Shown here: in pieces, positions 8,240-16,047 of the stretch | How positions within the stretch are numbered: position 1 is the stretch's first letter | Layout of the letters: every line of letters starts with the position of its first letter | Translations under genes and position numbers: made by a program | Origin: Oryzomonas japonica | Lineage (GTDB): Bacteria; Desulfobacterota; Desulfuromonadia; Geobacterales; Pseudopelobacteraceae | Assembly: GCF_008802365.1 (NCBI RefSeq) | Contig: NZ_VZQZ01000005.1 | Coordinates: forward strand, 62,001-126,000 | DNA length: 64,000 bases | Direction of reading: 5' to 3' | The notes under the pieces: model-generated | What the model was told of the DNA's origin: nothing | Databases searched by the model: none | Seen by the model: the letters and a program-made list of their open reading frames with translations, nothing else

Positions 8240-8353
8240 AGTTGCGTTACGATTCGCTCTCATGGGGTGAGGAGATGGTTTCACGGGATGAAGCCCTATA
8301 GACCGGATGAAAAGCCGCTCAGGTCAGCAGATTGCTGATCGGGCGGCTTTTTT
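8240..8353 (+). ncRNA. Probable 114-nt structured RNA or attenuating leader upstream of glgC
   Basis: A strong promoter (8205-8233) and a strong terminator (8310-8353) bracket about 114 nt with no convincing reading frame. I see three stems. Stem 1 (8257-8274) is CTCTCAT/GTGAGGAG with a GGG loop. Stem 2 (8277-8295) is seven pairs, GGTTTCA/TGAAGCC, with the loop CGGGA. The third is the terminator stem. GGA trinucleotides occur in stem 1, the loop of stem 2 and at 8304. It may be a free small RNA or a riboswitch-like leader for glgC, 95 bp beyond. It matches no riboswitch class that I recognise. Confidence 0.5.
8310..8353 (+). terminator. Rho-independent terminator before glgC
   Basis: AAAAGCCGCTC pairs with GGGCGGCTTTT over 11 positions. 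An inner CAGCA/TGCTG helper stem and a run of six T follow. It ends 94 bp before the glgC start codon, so glgC must be read through it or use another promoter. Confidence 0.85.
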
Positions 8354-8447
8354 GTCGGCCGGGCGCTCCCCGTCACCATGCATCCGCCCCGGAGATACAC
8401 CTGGCCCTTACCCATAACAACCCCATAAGTTCCAAAGGAGGCGCCTC

Positions 8448-9689
8448 ATGTACAGCTCTGACAACGTCGGCAGGAACACGATCGCAATGGTACTGGCCGG
8501 AGGCAGGGGGGAACGGCTGAATCCGCTGACCATGCGCCGGGCAAAGCCGAGCGTTTCCTTCGGCGGCAAATACAAGATCATCGATTTCGTACTCTCCAAC
8601 CTGTTCAACTCGGGCATCAAGAAGGTCTATATCCTGACCCAGTACCGGGCCTACTCGCTCAACAAGCATATCCGGGAATCCTGGGGCAAGTGGACCGGGC
8701 TGGGGGAGTTCTACGTGGCCATCTCGCCGGAAACCAGCAGCGAGAGCGAGGAGTGGTTCAAGGGGACCGCCGATGCCATCCTGCAGTACCTGCGGTTCGT
8801 GGAGTCCTCGGATGCGGATTACGTGGCCGTCTTCGGCGGCGACCACATCTACAAGATGGATATCAGCCAGATGATCAACTACCACCGCATGAACCGGGCC
8901 GATATCACGATCGCGGCCCTGGAGGTGCCGGTGGAAGAGGCCAAGCGGTTCGGCGTCTTTTCCGTGGACGACGATTCCCGGGTGACCGCTTTCGCGGAAA
9001 AACCGGACACCCCGGAAACCATCCCCGGAAGGGCAACCTGCTTTGCGTCCATGGGCAACTACATCTTTCCCACCAAGAAGCTGATCGAGGTGCTGCTGGA
9101 AGGGAAGAAGCAGCACGAAGACCTGGATTTCGGCAAGCACGTGATCCCCATGATGCTGGAAAAGGGGGACCGGGTGTTCGCCTATAACTTCAACGACAAC
9201 CAGATCCCCGGCATGAAGAGCGAGGAGCGGGGCTACTGGAAGGATGTGGGCACCATCGACTCCTACTACGAGGCCAACATGGATCTGATCCATGTGTCGC
9301 CCCAGCTCAATCTCTACAACTACAAGTGGCCCATCCTCACCAACCAGGGGAATCTGCCGCCGGCCAAGACGGTCTTCGACGACGACGACCGCCGGGGCCA
9401 GAACATCGACTCGTACGTCTGCGCCGGCTGCATCACCAGCGGCGGCACGGTCCGCAGGTCGATCATCGGCCCGCTGTGCAAGATCAACAGCTTCAGCCTG
9501 GTGGAGGATTCCATCCTGTTCGAGAACGTGAACATCGGCCGGCACGCCAAGATCAAAAAGACGATCATCGACAAGGGGGTGGTCATCCCGGACGGGACGA
9601 TCATCGGCTACGACCGCGAGGCGGACCTGCGCCGGGGCTACACCGTAACCGAATCAGGCATCGTGGTGGTGCCGAGGAAAGACAAGTAG
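8448..9689 (+). CDS. glgC: Glucose-1-phosphate adenylyltransferase (ADP-glucose pyrophosphorylase)
   Basis: A 413-residue enzyme making ADP-glucose from glucose-1-phosphate and ATP, the committed step of glycogen synthesis. The nucleotidyltransferase motif GGRGERLNPLT, the substrate lysine region RRAKPSVSFGGKY and FGGDHIYKMD are present. A C-terminal left-handed beta-helix follows from about residue 300 (INSFSLVEDSILFENVNIG). The start has a strong AAAGGAGG site. No other glycogen gene adjoins it. The upstream region contains a promoter-RNA-terminator unit that could control it, and E. coli glgC is a known CsrA target; any link here is inference. Confidence 0.95.
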   Translation: MYSSDNVGRNTIAMVLAGGRGERLNPLTMRRAKPSVSFGGKYKIIDFVLSNLFNSGIKKVYILTQYRAYSLNKHIRESWGKWTGLGEFYVAISPETSSESEEWFKGTADAILQYLRFVESSDADYVAVFGGDHIYKMDISQMINYHRMNRADITIAALEVPVEEAKRFGVFSVDDDSRVTAFAEKPDTPETIPGRATCFASMGNYIFPTKKLIEVLLEGKKQHEDLDFGKHVIPMMLEKGDRVFAYNFNDNQIPGMKSEERGYWKDVGTIDSYYEANMDLIHVSPQLNLYNYKWPILTNQGNLPPAKTVFDDDDRRGQNIDSYVCAGCITSGGTVRRSIIGPLCKINSFSLVEDSILFENVNIGRHAKIKKTIIDKGVVIPDGTIIGYDREADLRRGYTVTESGIVVVPRKDK

Positions 9690-9788
9690 ACCAGTCTCTG
9701 GTCGCCTGCCGCGTTGCCAAGGGCGGTATGCCAGCTTCTCGCTGCGGACCTGATTGGGGTTACGTGTATTTATAAAAAAGATGCAACT

Positions 9789-9813
9789 ATTGGTATATAT
9801 TTAATATACCAAT
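9789..9813. promoter_or_regulatory. Perfect A+T-rich palindrome upstream of the rhodanese gene
   Basis: ATTGGTATAT-ATTTA-ATATACCAAT has perfect 10-bp arms, 83 bp before the rhodanese start. It is a plausible operator for a dimeric repressor, or part of the promoter itself. I cannot assign a regulator. Confidence 0.45.
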
Positions 9814-9895
9814 TTGCCTTTTGCTCACCGTTCTCTTAACCTTCCATTCCGGTTTCAGTGAACCAACGACTCGAACGGCAGGTAAAGGAGGCTGT

Positions 9896-10651
9896 ATGAT
9901 GATGGGTATCAGGCATTTTTGTTCCATAGTGGCAGTGCTTCTTGTAATGGCGGTGATGCCGGTCCTTGGCGCCGAACAACCGGTGGCCGGCGTGAAAAGC
10001 ATCTCAACGGAGCAATTGAAGCTGCTTCTTGAAACGGCCCGGCCGAAACCGCTCCTCATCGACGCGCGCAACCCGGAAGAGTACGAGGAGGTGCACATCA
10101 AGGGCGCGATCAATATCCCCATATCCAAGCTGGAAAAGGACCCGTCCCTCCTGCCGGCCGACCGGGCGCACAAGCTGGTCTTCTACTGCAACGGCGTCAA
10201 GTGCGGCAAAAGTAAGAAGGCGGCCAAGCTGGCCGTTGAGCGCGGCTATGGCGATGTGCTCATCTACGCGGAGGGAATGCCGGTCTGGGAAGAGAAGGGG
10301 ATGCCGATCTACGCGGGCGCCAGCTACGAAAAGAGGGTTGAGACGAGCAAGCTTTCCCCCAAGGAATTGAAGACCCTCATGGATACGAAGCCCGGCACGC
10401 TGGTGATCGTTGACGTCCGTGATAAGAGCGAATTCGCCGCCGGGCACATCCCCGGCGCAATTAACATACCGGCTACCAATTTCGCCGCCGGCTCGGGAGT
10501 GCTGGAAAAAGAGAAACGGATCGTCGTCTACTGCAACTCCGGCGGCAGGAGCTACAACGCCTACCGCAAGTTACAGAAACTGGCCTACCCCACCATTAGC
10601 CAGGCTATTTTCGCCGATTGGGAATTCGAAGGGCTGCCGGTGGAAAAATAG
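9896..10651 (+). CDS. Exported protein with two rhodanese domains
   Basis: A 251-residue protein with a cleavable signal peptide (about residues 1-24, ending VLGA). Rhodanese domain 1 (about 30-130) has DARNPEEYEEVHIKGA and the active-site loop CNGVKCGKS. Domain 2 (about 150-250) has DVRDKSEFAAGHIPGA and the loop CNSGGRS. Both keep the catalytic cysteine, so both could carry a persulfide. Rhodaneses move sulfane sulfur to cyanide, thiols or partner proteins; the periplasmic acceptor is unknown. Tandem ATG codons at 9896, 9899 and 9902 follow AAAGGAGG, and I give the first. A perfect palindrome lies upstream at 9789-9813. It stands alone. Confidence 0.85.
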   Translation: MMMGIRHFCSIVAVLLVMAVMPVLGAEQPVAGVKSISTEQLKLLLETARPKPLLIDARNPEEYEEVHIKGAINIPISKLEKDPSLLPADRAHKLVFYCNGVKCGKSKKAAKLAVERGYGDVLIYAEGMPVWEEKGMPIYAGASYEKRVETSKLSPKELKTLMDTKPGTLVIVDVRDKSEFAAGHIPGAINIPATNFAAGSGVLEKEKRIVVYCNSGGRSYNAYRKLQKLAYPTISQAIFADWEFEGLPVEK

Positions 10652-10708
10652 CCGTTCCCCTGTATGCCGGAAGCCTCTCCCTCTCTCCGCGGTAGCGCGT
10701 TTTTGGCG

Positions 10709-10750
10709 ATGGCTAAGCCCCGGATATCAAAATATCCGGGGCTTAGCCAT
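10709..10750. terminator. 19-bp perfect hairpin between the rhodanese gene and tag
   Basis: Arms of 19 bp (starting ATGGCTAAGCC) around a CAAA loop overlap the tag stop codon at 10743-10745. There is no T run on either side, so termination is likely but not canonical. It separates two convergent genes. Confidence 0.6.
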
Positions 10751-11366
10751 TCAATTCCCGCCAGCGGAAGCAATCCACGGTGTGGTCGTTGACCATGCCG
10801 ACCGCCTGCATGTGGGCGTAGCAGATGGTTGTGCCGACAAAGCGGAAGCCGCGACGCTTCAGGTCGCGGCTCAAGGCGTCGGACTGCGGCGTGCTGGCCG
10901 GGACCTCTTGTATACTTCTCCAGGCATTCTTGACCTGTCTGCCGTCCACGAAGTCCCACTGGTAGGCTGTGAACGAGCCGAATTCCTCCTGGACCTTCAG
11001 GAAGGCCCGGGCATTGGTGATGGTGGATTCCACCTTAAGACGGTTACGGACTATGCCGGGATTGCCCAGCAGCTTCGCCACATCATTTTCATCGAAACGG
11101 GCCACCACCTCGGGATCGAACCCGGCAAAGGCAGCCCGGTAAGCCTCCCGCTTGCGCAGGATGGTGATCCAGGAGAGCCCGGCCTGGGCACCTTCCAGCG
11201 TCAGGAATTCGAACAGCACCCGGTCGTCGTGCACCGGCACGCCCCATTCCCGGTCGTGGTAGTTCTGGTAGAGCGGGTCGCTGCCGGCCCAGGCGCAGCG
11301 GATAACGGCACCGGCCCCGGGCGCATTCTGCCCCCCTGACGTTCGGGTTGTTCCCCTCGTCTCCAT
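10743..11366 (-). CDS. tag: DNA-3-methyladenine glycosylase I
   Basis: A 207-residue base-excision enzyme that removes 3-methyladenine from alkylated DNA. Family motifs are clear: RCAWAGSDPLYQNYHDREWGVP near the N-terminus, FEFLTLEGAQAGLSWITIL with the helix-hairpin region, and the zinc-binding C-terminal block GTTICYAHMQAVGMVNDHTVDCF, whose Cys and His ligands are retained. The ATG at 11366 (METRG) has a GGAGGAG site at good spacing; longer starts at 11381 and 11402 are less likely. The stop codon lies inside a 19-bp hairpin. It is followed upstream on the same strand by radC, also a DNA-repair-associated gene, 53 bp away. Confidence 0.92.
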   Translation of the reverse strand: METRGTTRTSGGQNAPGAGAVIRCAWAGSDPLYQNYHDREWGVPVHDDRVLFEFLTLEGAQAGLSWITILRKREAYRAAFAGFDPEVVARFDENDVAKLLGNPGIVRNRLKVESTITNARAFLKVQEEFGSFTAYQWDFVDGRQVKNAWRSIQEVPASTPQSDALSRDLKRRGFRFVGTTICYAHMQAVGMVNDHTVDCFRWRELNG

Positions 11367-11418
11367 ATTTCTCTCCTCCATGGTCAACCACTCTCCGGTC
11401 ATGTTGTCTGGCTTGCGG

Positions 11419-12108
11419 TTACAGCAATCCCCGCTCCACGAAACTCATGTATTCGCCATCGCCGACGATGATATGGTCCAGCACCTTGATCCCCATGATG
11501 TCGCCGGCTTCGCGCAGGCGGCGGGTGACGGCGATGTCCTCCCCGCTGGGGGCCGGGTCGCCGGTGGGGTGGTTGTGGACCAGGATCATGGCTGCGGCGG
11601 ATTCCTTGACGGCCGGGCTGAAGACCTCCCGTGGGTGGACGATGCTCTGGTTGAGGGAACCTTCCGAGATCTGAACGCGGCGGATGATGCGGTTCTTGCC
11701 GTCCAGAAGCAGCGCCAGGAAATACTCCTTGCGGCTGTCGCGGAATTCGTGGTGGAAGTAGTCGAAGACCTGGTGGGGGGAGGTGAAACGGTCGAAACTC
11801 TCCAGCTTGCGGGCCTGAAAGCGCGAAGCAAGGGTGAAGGCGGCTTTGACGCCGGCCGCCTTGGCCAGCCCCATGCCCTTGATGGCGGTGATTTCGGTAA
11901 TTTCGGCGCTGCCCAGTTCCCGTAGATTGCTGCCGAAGTGGCCGATCAGCTTGCGTCCCAAGTCAATGGCGCTCTGGCCGGTGGTCGGGTCGCCGCTCCT
12001 GAGGATAAGGGCCAGGAGTTCTGCATCGGTCAGGCCGGCCGCCCCCTGTTTGAGCATCTTTTCCCGAGGACGTTCATCCTGGGGCCATTCCTTGATCCCG
12101 CCACTCAT
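11419..12108 (-). CDS. radC: RadC-family protein (JAMM metalloenzyme fold)
   Basis: A 229-residue RadC/YicR protein. The N-terminal helical part contains helix-hairpin-helix-like sequence (EITAIKGMGLAKA, about residues 65-80). The C-terminal JAB1/MPN domain keeps the metal motif HNHPTGDPAPSGED and a Glu/Ser upstream. Despite the name, its role in repair is disputed and no reaction is established. The ATG at 12108 follows GGGAGG. It lies between uppP and tag on the same strand with gaps of 49 and 52 bp and may be cotranscribed with them. Confidence 0.93.
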   Translation of the reverse strand: MSGGIKEWPQDERPREKMLKQGAAGLTDAELLALILRSGDPTTGQSAIDLGRKLIGHFGSNLRELGSAEITEITAIKGMGLAKAAGVKAAFTLASRFQARKLESFDRFTSPHQVFDYFHHEFRDSRKEYFLALLLDGKNRIIRRVQISEGSLNQSIVHPREVFSPAVKESAAAMILVHNHPTGDPAPSGEDIAVTRRLREAGDIMGIKVLDHIIVGDGEYMSFVERGLL

Positions 12109-12157
12109 GACTACCTCCCGTAATTGGATGTGTCACATTCCCTTCAGGGGAAGGGGG

Positions 12158-12970
12158 TTATCTTGCCATGATGAGGGCGATAACGACACCGCCCGCCAGC
12201 AGGCGATACCAGACAAACGGCGCGATACTCCGTTTCTGGACCATGCGCAACAGGAAAGCCACGCTGATGTAGCCGGTGACCGCCGACACGGCGATGCCGA
12301 CCAGCATGGGAAGTCCTTCTCCGGCAGGGATGCCGTGTTTGGCCACGTGCAGCGTTTTGAACAGTGCCGCTCCGGCCACGATGGGGAGCGAGAGCAGGAA
12401 GGAAAACCGGGCCGCGCTCTCGCGGGTAAAGCCCAGCATCAGGCCGGCGGTGATGGTGATGCCCGAGCGGGAGACACCGGGGATCAGTGCCAGGCACTGG
12501 AACAGGCCGATGGTAAGGGCGCTGCCGGTTTTGACGTCGCTCAGGCCGTATCGTTTGCGTCCCCAACGGTCGGCAAGGCCCAGGATGATGCCGAAGACGA
12601 TCAGGAAGACGGCGATCAGCAAGGGGCTCTCGCGGAAGACCTCCTCCATGGTCTGTTCGAAAAGCTTTCCGATCACACCGGCCGGCACCGTGGCAGCCAG
12701 GAGCAAAAACGGCAGCCGTTTGGCCGGCGTGTCCAGGGAGCGTGTTGCGATGGCGTCAAGGGCGGAGACCACCAGTTGGACGATGTCCTGGCGGAAATAG
12801 ACCGCCAGGGCGATCAATGTGCCGAGATGCAGGGCCACATCGAAGGTCAGGCCCGATTCGGGCCATTTCAGAAACCAGGGCACCAGGATCAGGTGGGCGG
12901 AGCTGCTGACGGGGAGTACTTCGCAAAATCCCTGGAGGGCGCCGAGGACGACGGCGTGCAACATGTTCAT
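12158..12970 (-). CDS. uppP: Undecaprenyl-diphosphatase
   Basis: A 270-residue integral membrane enzyme of the BacA family. It dephosphorylates undecaprenyl pyrophosphate to recycle the lipid carrier for peptidoglycan and other envelope polymers. Signature motifs are GALQGFCEVLPVSSSAHL (substrate region with the Ser cluster) and PGVSRSGITITAG (catalytic Arg loop). About eight membrane helices are visible. The ATG at 12970 follows AAAGGAA at good spacing. It faces away from the DUF47-pit operon across a 220-bp region carrying Pho-box-like repeats. Those repeats read in consensus orientation on this strand, so phosphate control of uppP cannot be excluded. Confidence 0.95.
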   Translation of the reverse strand: MNMLHAVVLGALQGFCEVLPVSSSAHLILVPWFLKWPESGLTFDVALHLGTLIALAVYFRQDIVQLVVSALDAIATRSLDTPAKRLPFLLLAATVPAGVIGKLFEQTMEEVFRESPLLIAVFLIVFGIILGLADRWGRKRYGLSDVKTGSALTIGLFQCLALIPGVSRSGITITAGLMLGFTRESAARFSFLLSLPIVAGAALFKTLHVAKHGIPAGEGLPMLVGIAVSAVTGYISVAFLLRMVQKRSIAPFVWYRLLAGGVVIALIMAR

Positions 12971-13080
12971 GAACGATTCCTTTCTGGCAAGGGGCCGGGC
13001 TGACTACCCATCCGCCCGTCCCCCTCGAAAGGGGCAGAATACTGCAAGACAGACCCAAAGGCAACCGCCTAAACCGCTGC

Positions 13081-13130
13081 GTGACAGCCTCGTTACACCC
13101 CCGTGACATTTCTGTGGGAAGCGGCATAAA
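13081..13130 (+). promoter_or_regulatory. Triple 11-bp-period repeat, probable Pho box, with -10
   Basis: GTGACA, GTTACA and GTGACA begin at 13081, 13092 and 13103, exactly 11 bp apart. On the minus strand the 7-mers read CTGTCAC, GTGTAAC and ATGTCAC, close to the PhoB half-site CTGTCA(T/C). A -10-like CATAAA lies at 13125-13130. The genes downstream encode phosphate transport. Orientation is reversed compared with the classic E. coli box. Confidence 0.5.
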
Positions 13131-13194
13131 AACATGATATATATGATAGGTTTTTTACATTAATCGCAACGGCTCTACAACGATGGGAGGCGGA

Positions 13195-13815
13195 ATGTTC
13201 GGATTGATCCCCAAGGAAGAAAAATTTTTTCAACTATTCAAGCAGATGACGGAAAACACCATTGAGGGTGCCCTGGCCCTCAAGGATATGCTCGACAATT
13301 TTGAGAACCCCGCTGCCAGCCAACGCAAAATCAAGGACATCGAACACAACGGCGACTCGCTCACCCACGAGATTATCCAGAAGCTGAACAAAACCTTTGT
13401 TACCCCCTTTGACCGGGAGGATATCTATGCCCTGTCCAGTGCCTTGGACGACATCCTCGATCTGATCGACGCCTCGGCCCAGCGGATTATCATGTATAAC
13501 GTGGAAACCATTCCCCATGAGGCCAAGTCGCTCGGTTTCATCATCCTCCAGTCGTGCCAGGTCGTGGACAAGGCTGTCGCCATGCTGGGCAAACAGTCAA
13601 ACGAACATATCTTCGAGGCGTGTGTGGAGATCAACGCCTTGGAAAACGAGGCCGACCGGGTATCCCGCGAGGCTATCAGCCGCCTGTTCGACGAGGAAAA
13701 GGACCCGATCCAACTGATCAAATGGAAGGAAATCTTCGAAACGCTGGAAAAAGCCACTGATAAGTGCGAAGACGCTGCCAATATCCTTGAGAGCGTGGTG
13801 GTGAAAAATGCTTGA
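13195..13815 (+). CDS. DUF47 (PhoU-like) protein partnered with a Pit transporter
   Basis: A 206-residue all-helical protein of the DUF47 family, distantly related to PhoU and usually encoded beside PiT transporters. It is thought to modulate their activity or stability, though the mechanism is not established. The visible pattern is FGLIPKEEKFFQLFKQM, the helix pair around HNGDSLTHEIIQKLNKTFVTPFDREDIYAL (about residues 45-80) and the C-terminal ATDKCEDAANILESVVVK. I chose the ATG at 13195; one four codons earlier would merge with the ribosome site GGGAGG. It overlaps pit by 8 bp, so translation is coupled. Confidence 0.88.
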   Translation: MFGLIPKEEKFFQLFKQMTENTIEGALALKDMLDNFENPAASQRKIKDIEHNGDSLTHEIIQKLNKTFVTPFDREDIYALSSALDDILDLIDASAQRIIMYNVETIPHEAKSLGFIILQSCQVVDKAVAMLGKQSNEHIFEACVEINALENEADRVSREAISRLFDEEKDPIQLIKWKEIFETLEKATDKCEDAANILESVVVKNA

Positions 13816-14809
13816 TCCGGTCTTGGTGATGCTTTGCCTGGTCATCCTGGCGGCGCTTCTGTTCGACTATATCAACGGGTTTCACGACACGGCCAATGCC
13901 ATCGCAACCTGTGTCTCGACCCGGGCGCTCTCGGTAAAGGCCGCCATCTGCATGGCTGCGGTACTCAACTTTGCCGGCGCCATGATCTCCACCAAGGTGG
14001 CCTCCACCATCGGCAAAGGGATTGTGGACAGCGCCAACATCACCCAGATGGTGGTTTTGGCCGGTATCCTCGGCGCGATCATCTGGAACCTGATCACCTG
14101 GTATTACGGGCTTCCTTCTTCATCCTCCCATGCCATTATCGGCGGCCTCATGGGTTCGGTGTATGCCCATGCCGGCCTCGGCGCGCTTAAATGGGGGGGG
14201 CTGGAAAAGATCGTCCTTGCCCTGCTGGTCTCGCCCATATTGGGGACCATCGTTGGCTTCGCTTTCATGTTGTTCCTCTACCGCGTATTTCGTAACAGCG
14301 CTCCAAGTGCGCTCAACAAACATTTTCGCCGTTTGCAGGTCCTTTCGGCGGCCTTCATGGCCTTCTCCCATGGGACGGCTGATGCCCAGAAATCCATGGG
14401 GGTCATCACCATGGCGCTGGTCAGCTACGGTTTTCTGAAAACCTTCGCGGTTCCCTGGGAGGTGATGGTGGCCTGCGCCACCGCCATGGCCTGTGGAACG
14501 GCCCTGGGGGGGTGGCGTATCATCAAGACCGTGGGGCGTGATTTCGTCAAGCTCCAACCGGTGCACGGCTTCTGCGTGGAAACCGCTTCGGCCGGGGTTA
14601 TCCTGGGGGCGTCGGCCCTGGGCATGCCCACCAGCACGACCCATGTCATCACGTCCACCATCCTGGGGGTCGGGCTTTCCAAACGGCTCACGGCGGTCAA
14701 CTGGAAGGTGGCTCAGCGCATCGTGCTGGCCTGGGTGCTGACCATCCCGGCTTCGGGGCTGATGGCCTATCTGGCCTATCAGGTACTGAGTCCGCTGCTC
14801 GGCAGGTAG
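13808..14809 (+). CDS. pit: Inorganic phosphate transporter, PiT family
   Basis: A 333-residue inner-membrane transporter importing phosphate (as metal-phosphate or with H+/Na+). The duplicated PiT signature is present: FDYINGFHDTANAIATCVSTRAL near residue 18 and AFMAFSHGTADAQKSMG near 190, each with the conserved Asn/Gly/Thr core. About ten membrane helices are visible. The start lies inside the end of the DUF47 gene (8-bp overlap), a standard arrangement. Pho-box-like repeats upstream suggest induction under phosphate limitation, although many PiT systems are constitutive. Confidence 0.94.
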   Translation: MLDPVLVMLCLVILAALLFDYINGFHDTANAIATCVSTRALSVKAAICMAAVLNFAGAMISTKVASTIGKGIVDSANITQMVVLAGILGAIIWNLITWYYGLPSSSSHAIIGGLMGSVYAHAGLGALKWGGLEKIVLALLVSPILGTIVGFAFMLFLYRVFRNSAPSALNKHFRRLQVLSAAFMAFSHGTADAQKSMGVITMALVSYGFLKTFAVPWEVMVACATAMACGTALGGWRIIKTVGRDFVKLQPVHGFCVETASAGVILGASALGMPTSTTHVITSTILGVGLSKRLTAVNWKVAQRIVLAWVLTIPASGLMAYLAYQVLSPLLGR

Positions 14810-14848
14810 AGGCCGCTCCTTTGCGACAGGGGGTCTCACGGTATGCAC

Positions 14849-14874
14849 AAAAAAGGCGGGCCACCTGCCCGCCT
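14849..14874 (-). terminator. Rho-independent terminator for the DUF2062 gene
   Basis: GGCGGG (14855-14860) pairs with CCCGCC (14868-14873). On the minus strand it is followed by six T. It lies between the convergent pit and DUF2062 genes and may also stop pit transcripts. Confidence 0.8.
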
Positions 14875-14881
14875 GCTCACC

Positions 14882-15364
14882 CTATTCCAAATCTTCTCCT
14901 ACCTCTTCCATCTCCCTCGTTATCTCCGTCATTGAGGCATCCCGGCGTCGGAAGACGACCACCAGCCAATAGCAGAGAAAATAGGCCGCCACTGCCGAAA
15001 TAAACCCGATGATGGAACACCCCAACAGCAAGGACTTGGCGTAGGGCTTGATATACTGCCATTCCAACCCCTTGAGCGCCAGTTCATTAACCGGCTTTCC
15101 CCGCAGGTATCTGCCGAGCTTGTAGCTGAGCGCCAAGGTCGGCACCACGGTAAACGGCGTGTTGACCCAGGCGCCGCTGATGCAACTGACCTTGTTGAGG
15201 CGAAAGACGAAAGCCAGGGCGATGGCCAGGGGGGTGTGGAGACCGAAGAAGGGGGTGAAGCTGATGAAAACACCGACTGCAAAGCCGGCCGCAATATGAG
15301 CGGGATGACCATCCAGCGACAGGAGGGCCTTGAACCGTTGTATGAGTTTTTTCTTATTGAACAT
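14882..15364 (-). CDS. DUF2062 membrane protein
   Basis: A 160-residue small membrane protein with the DUF2062 pattern: an N-terminal basic segment (MFNKKKLIQRFKALL), the motif HPAHIAAGFAVGVFISFTPFFGLHTPLA, then SGAWVNTPFTVVPTLALSYKLGRYL, and a final hydrophobic helix. Three membrane helices are likely. Members are common in proteobacteria, and the molecular role is unknown. The ATG at 15364 follows GGAG with five bases between; a longer start at 15427 lacks a ribosome site. It is divergent from the YdcZ-like gene and convergent with pit. Confidence 0.8.
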   Translation of the reverse strand: MFNKKKLIQRFKALLSLDGHPAHIAAGFAVGVFISFTPFFGLHTPLAIALAFVFRLNKVSCISGAWVNTPFTVVPTLALSYKLGRYLRGKPVNELALKGLEWQYIKPYAKSLLLGCSIIGFISAVAAYFLCYWLVVVFRRRDASMTEITREMEEVGEDLE

Positions 15365-15442
15365 TGTTACTCCAAACGCATGTAACTCTAAAGCCTCCGT
15401 GTTGCTCTTGTCAACTTTTCCGGCCATGGTGAGCCAAAATTG

Positions 15443-15471
15443 TTGACATTCGGCGTTTTCTCATACTAGTA
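15443..15471 (+). promoter_or_regulatory. Possible promoter of the YdcZ-like gene
   Basis: TTGACA at 15443-15448 is followed after 17 bp by CTAGTA; TACTAG at shorter spacing is the alternative -10. It is about 85 bp upstream of the GTG start. The -35 is perfect and the -10 is poor. Confidence 0.4.
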
Positions 15472-15555
15472 CCTATGCAGAGTACTGCGACGGTTTTGGC
15501 CCGAATGGGTAGTGATCGGCGTGGGGAACGTCGAGTGCGATGGAGGGGAAAAGCG

Positions 15556-15993
15556 GTGAGCAACATTCTACTTGTTGCACTGATGGTCTGCGGTGGCGTG
15601 GCGGTTGCGGTACAACCGTCGATCAATGCCCGGCTGGCCCAGAAGGTCGGCAGTTATGAAAGTTCCATGATCTCATTCGCCGTGGGAACGCTGGCCCTGT
15701 TGGTGGTGGTCATGCTCACCGGGCGCGGGACGTGGCGCGGCGTCACTGCCGCCAGTTGGTGGGAGTTGACCGGCGGCCTCCTGGGTGCCTTTTTCGTCAC
15801 TCTGACGATCATTACCGTGCCGCGCCTGGGGACGGCAGCCGTCATGGCAGCGATCATCACCGGGCAATTGGCCGCCGGGGCGTTCCTGGATCACTTCGGA
15901 CTGTTCGGGCTGCGCCACATGCCGTTCACCCCTCAGCGGTTCCTCGGCATCGTCCTTTTAGCTGCCGGTGCGGCACTCATAATCAGACGATAG
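15556..15993 (+). CDS. YdcZ/DUF606-type small multispanning membrane protein
   Basis: A 145-residue protein with four or five membrane helices, resembling half-size members of the drug/metabolite transporter superfamily (DUF606, YdcZ). Visible features are the N-terminal pattern GGVAVAVQPSINARLAQKVGSYESSMISF and WWELTGGLLGAFFVTLTIITVPRLGTAAVMAAIITGQL. Half-size proteins of this kind act as dimers or pairs, and the substrate is not known. I chose the GTG at 15556 because GGAGGGG precedes it and the upstream in-frame sequence is Arg-rich and not membrane-like. It stands alone ahead of the SulP gene, 54 bp apart in the same direction. Confidence 0.75.
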   Translation: MSNILLVALMVCGGVAVAVQPSINARLAQKVGSYESSMISFAVGTLALLVVVMLTGRGTWRGVTAASWWELTGGLLGAFFVTLTIITVPRLGTAAVMAAIITGQLAAGAFLDHFGLFGLRHMPFTPQRFLGIVLLAAGAALIIRR

Positions 15994-16047
15994 GCATATT
16001 GGTGTTTCTATAATCAGCATCGGGAAAGGAATGGTACGAAAAATATC

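Noticed and set aside
8281-8310. Possible fluoride, guanidine or c-di-GMP riboswitch core upstream of glgC
   Set aside because: Short stretches such as GGAGATGG recall known cores, but the conserved pseudoknot and loop sequences of those classes are missing.
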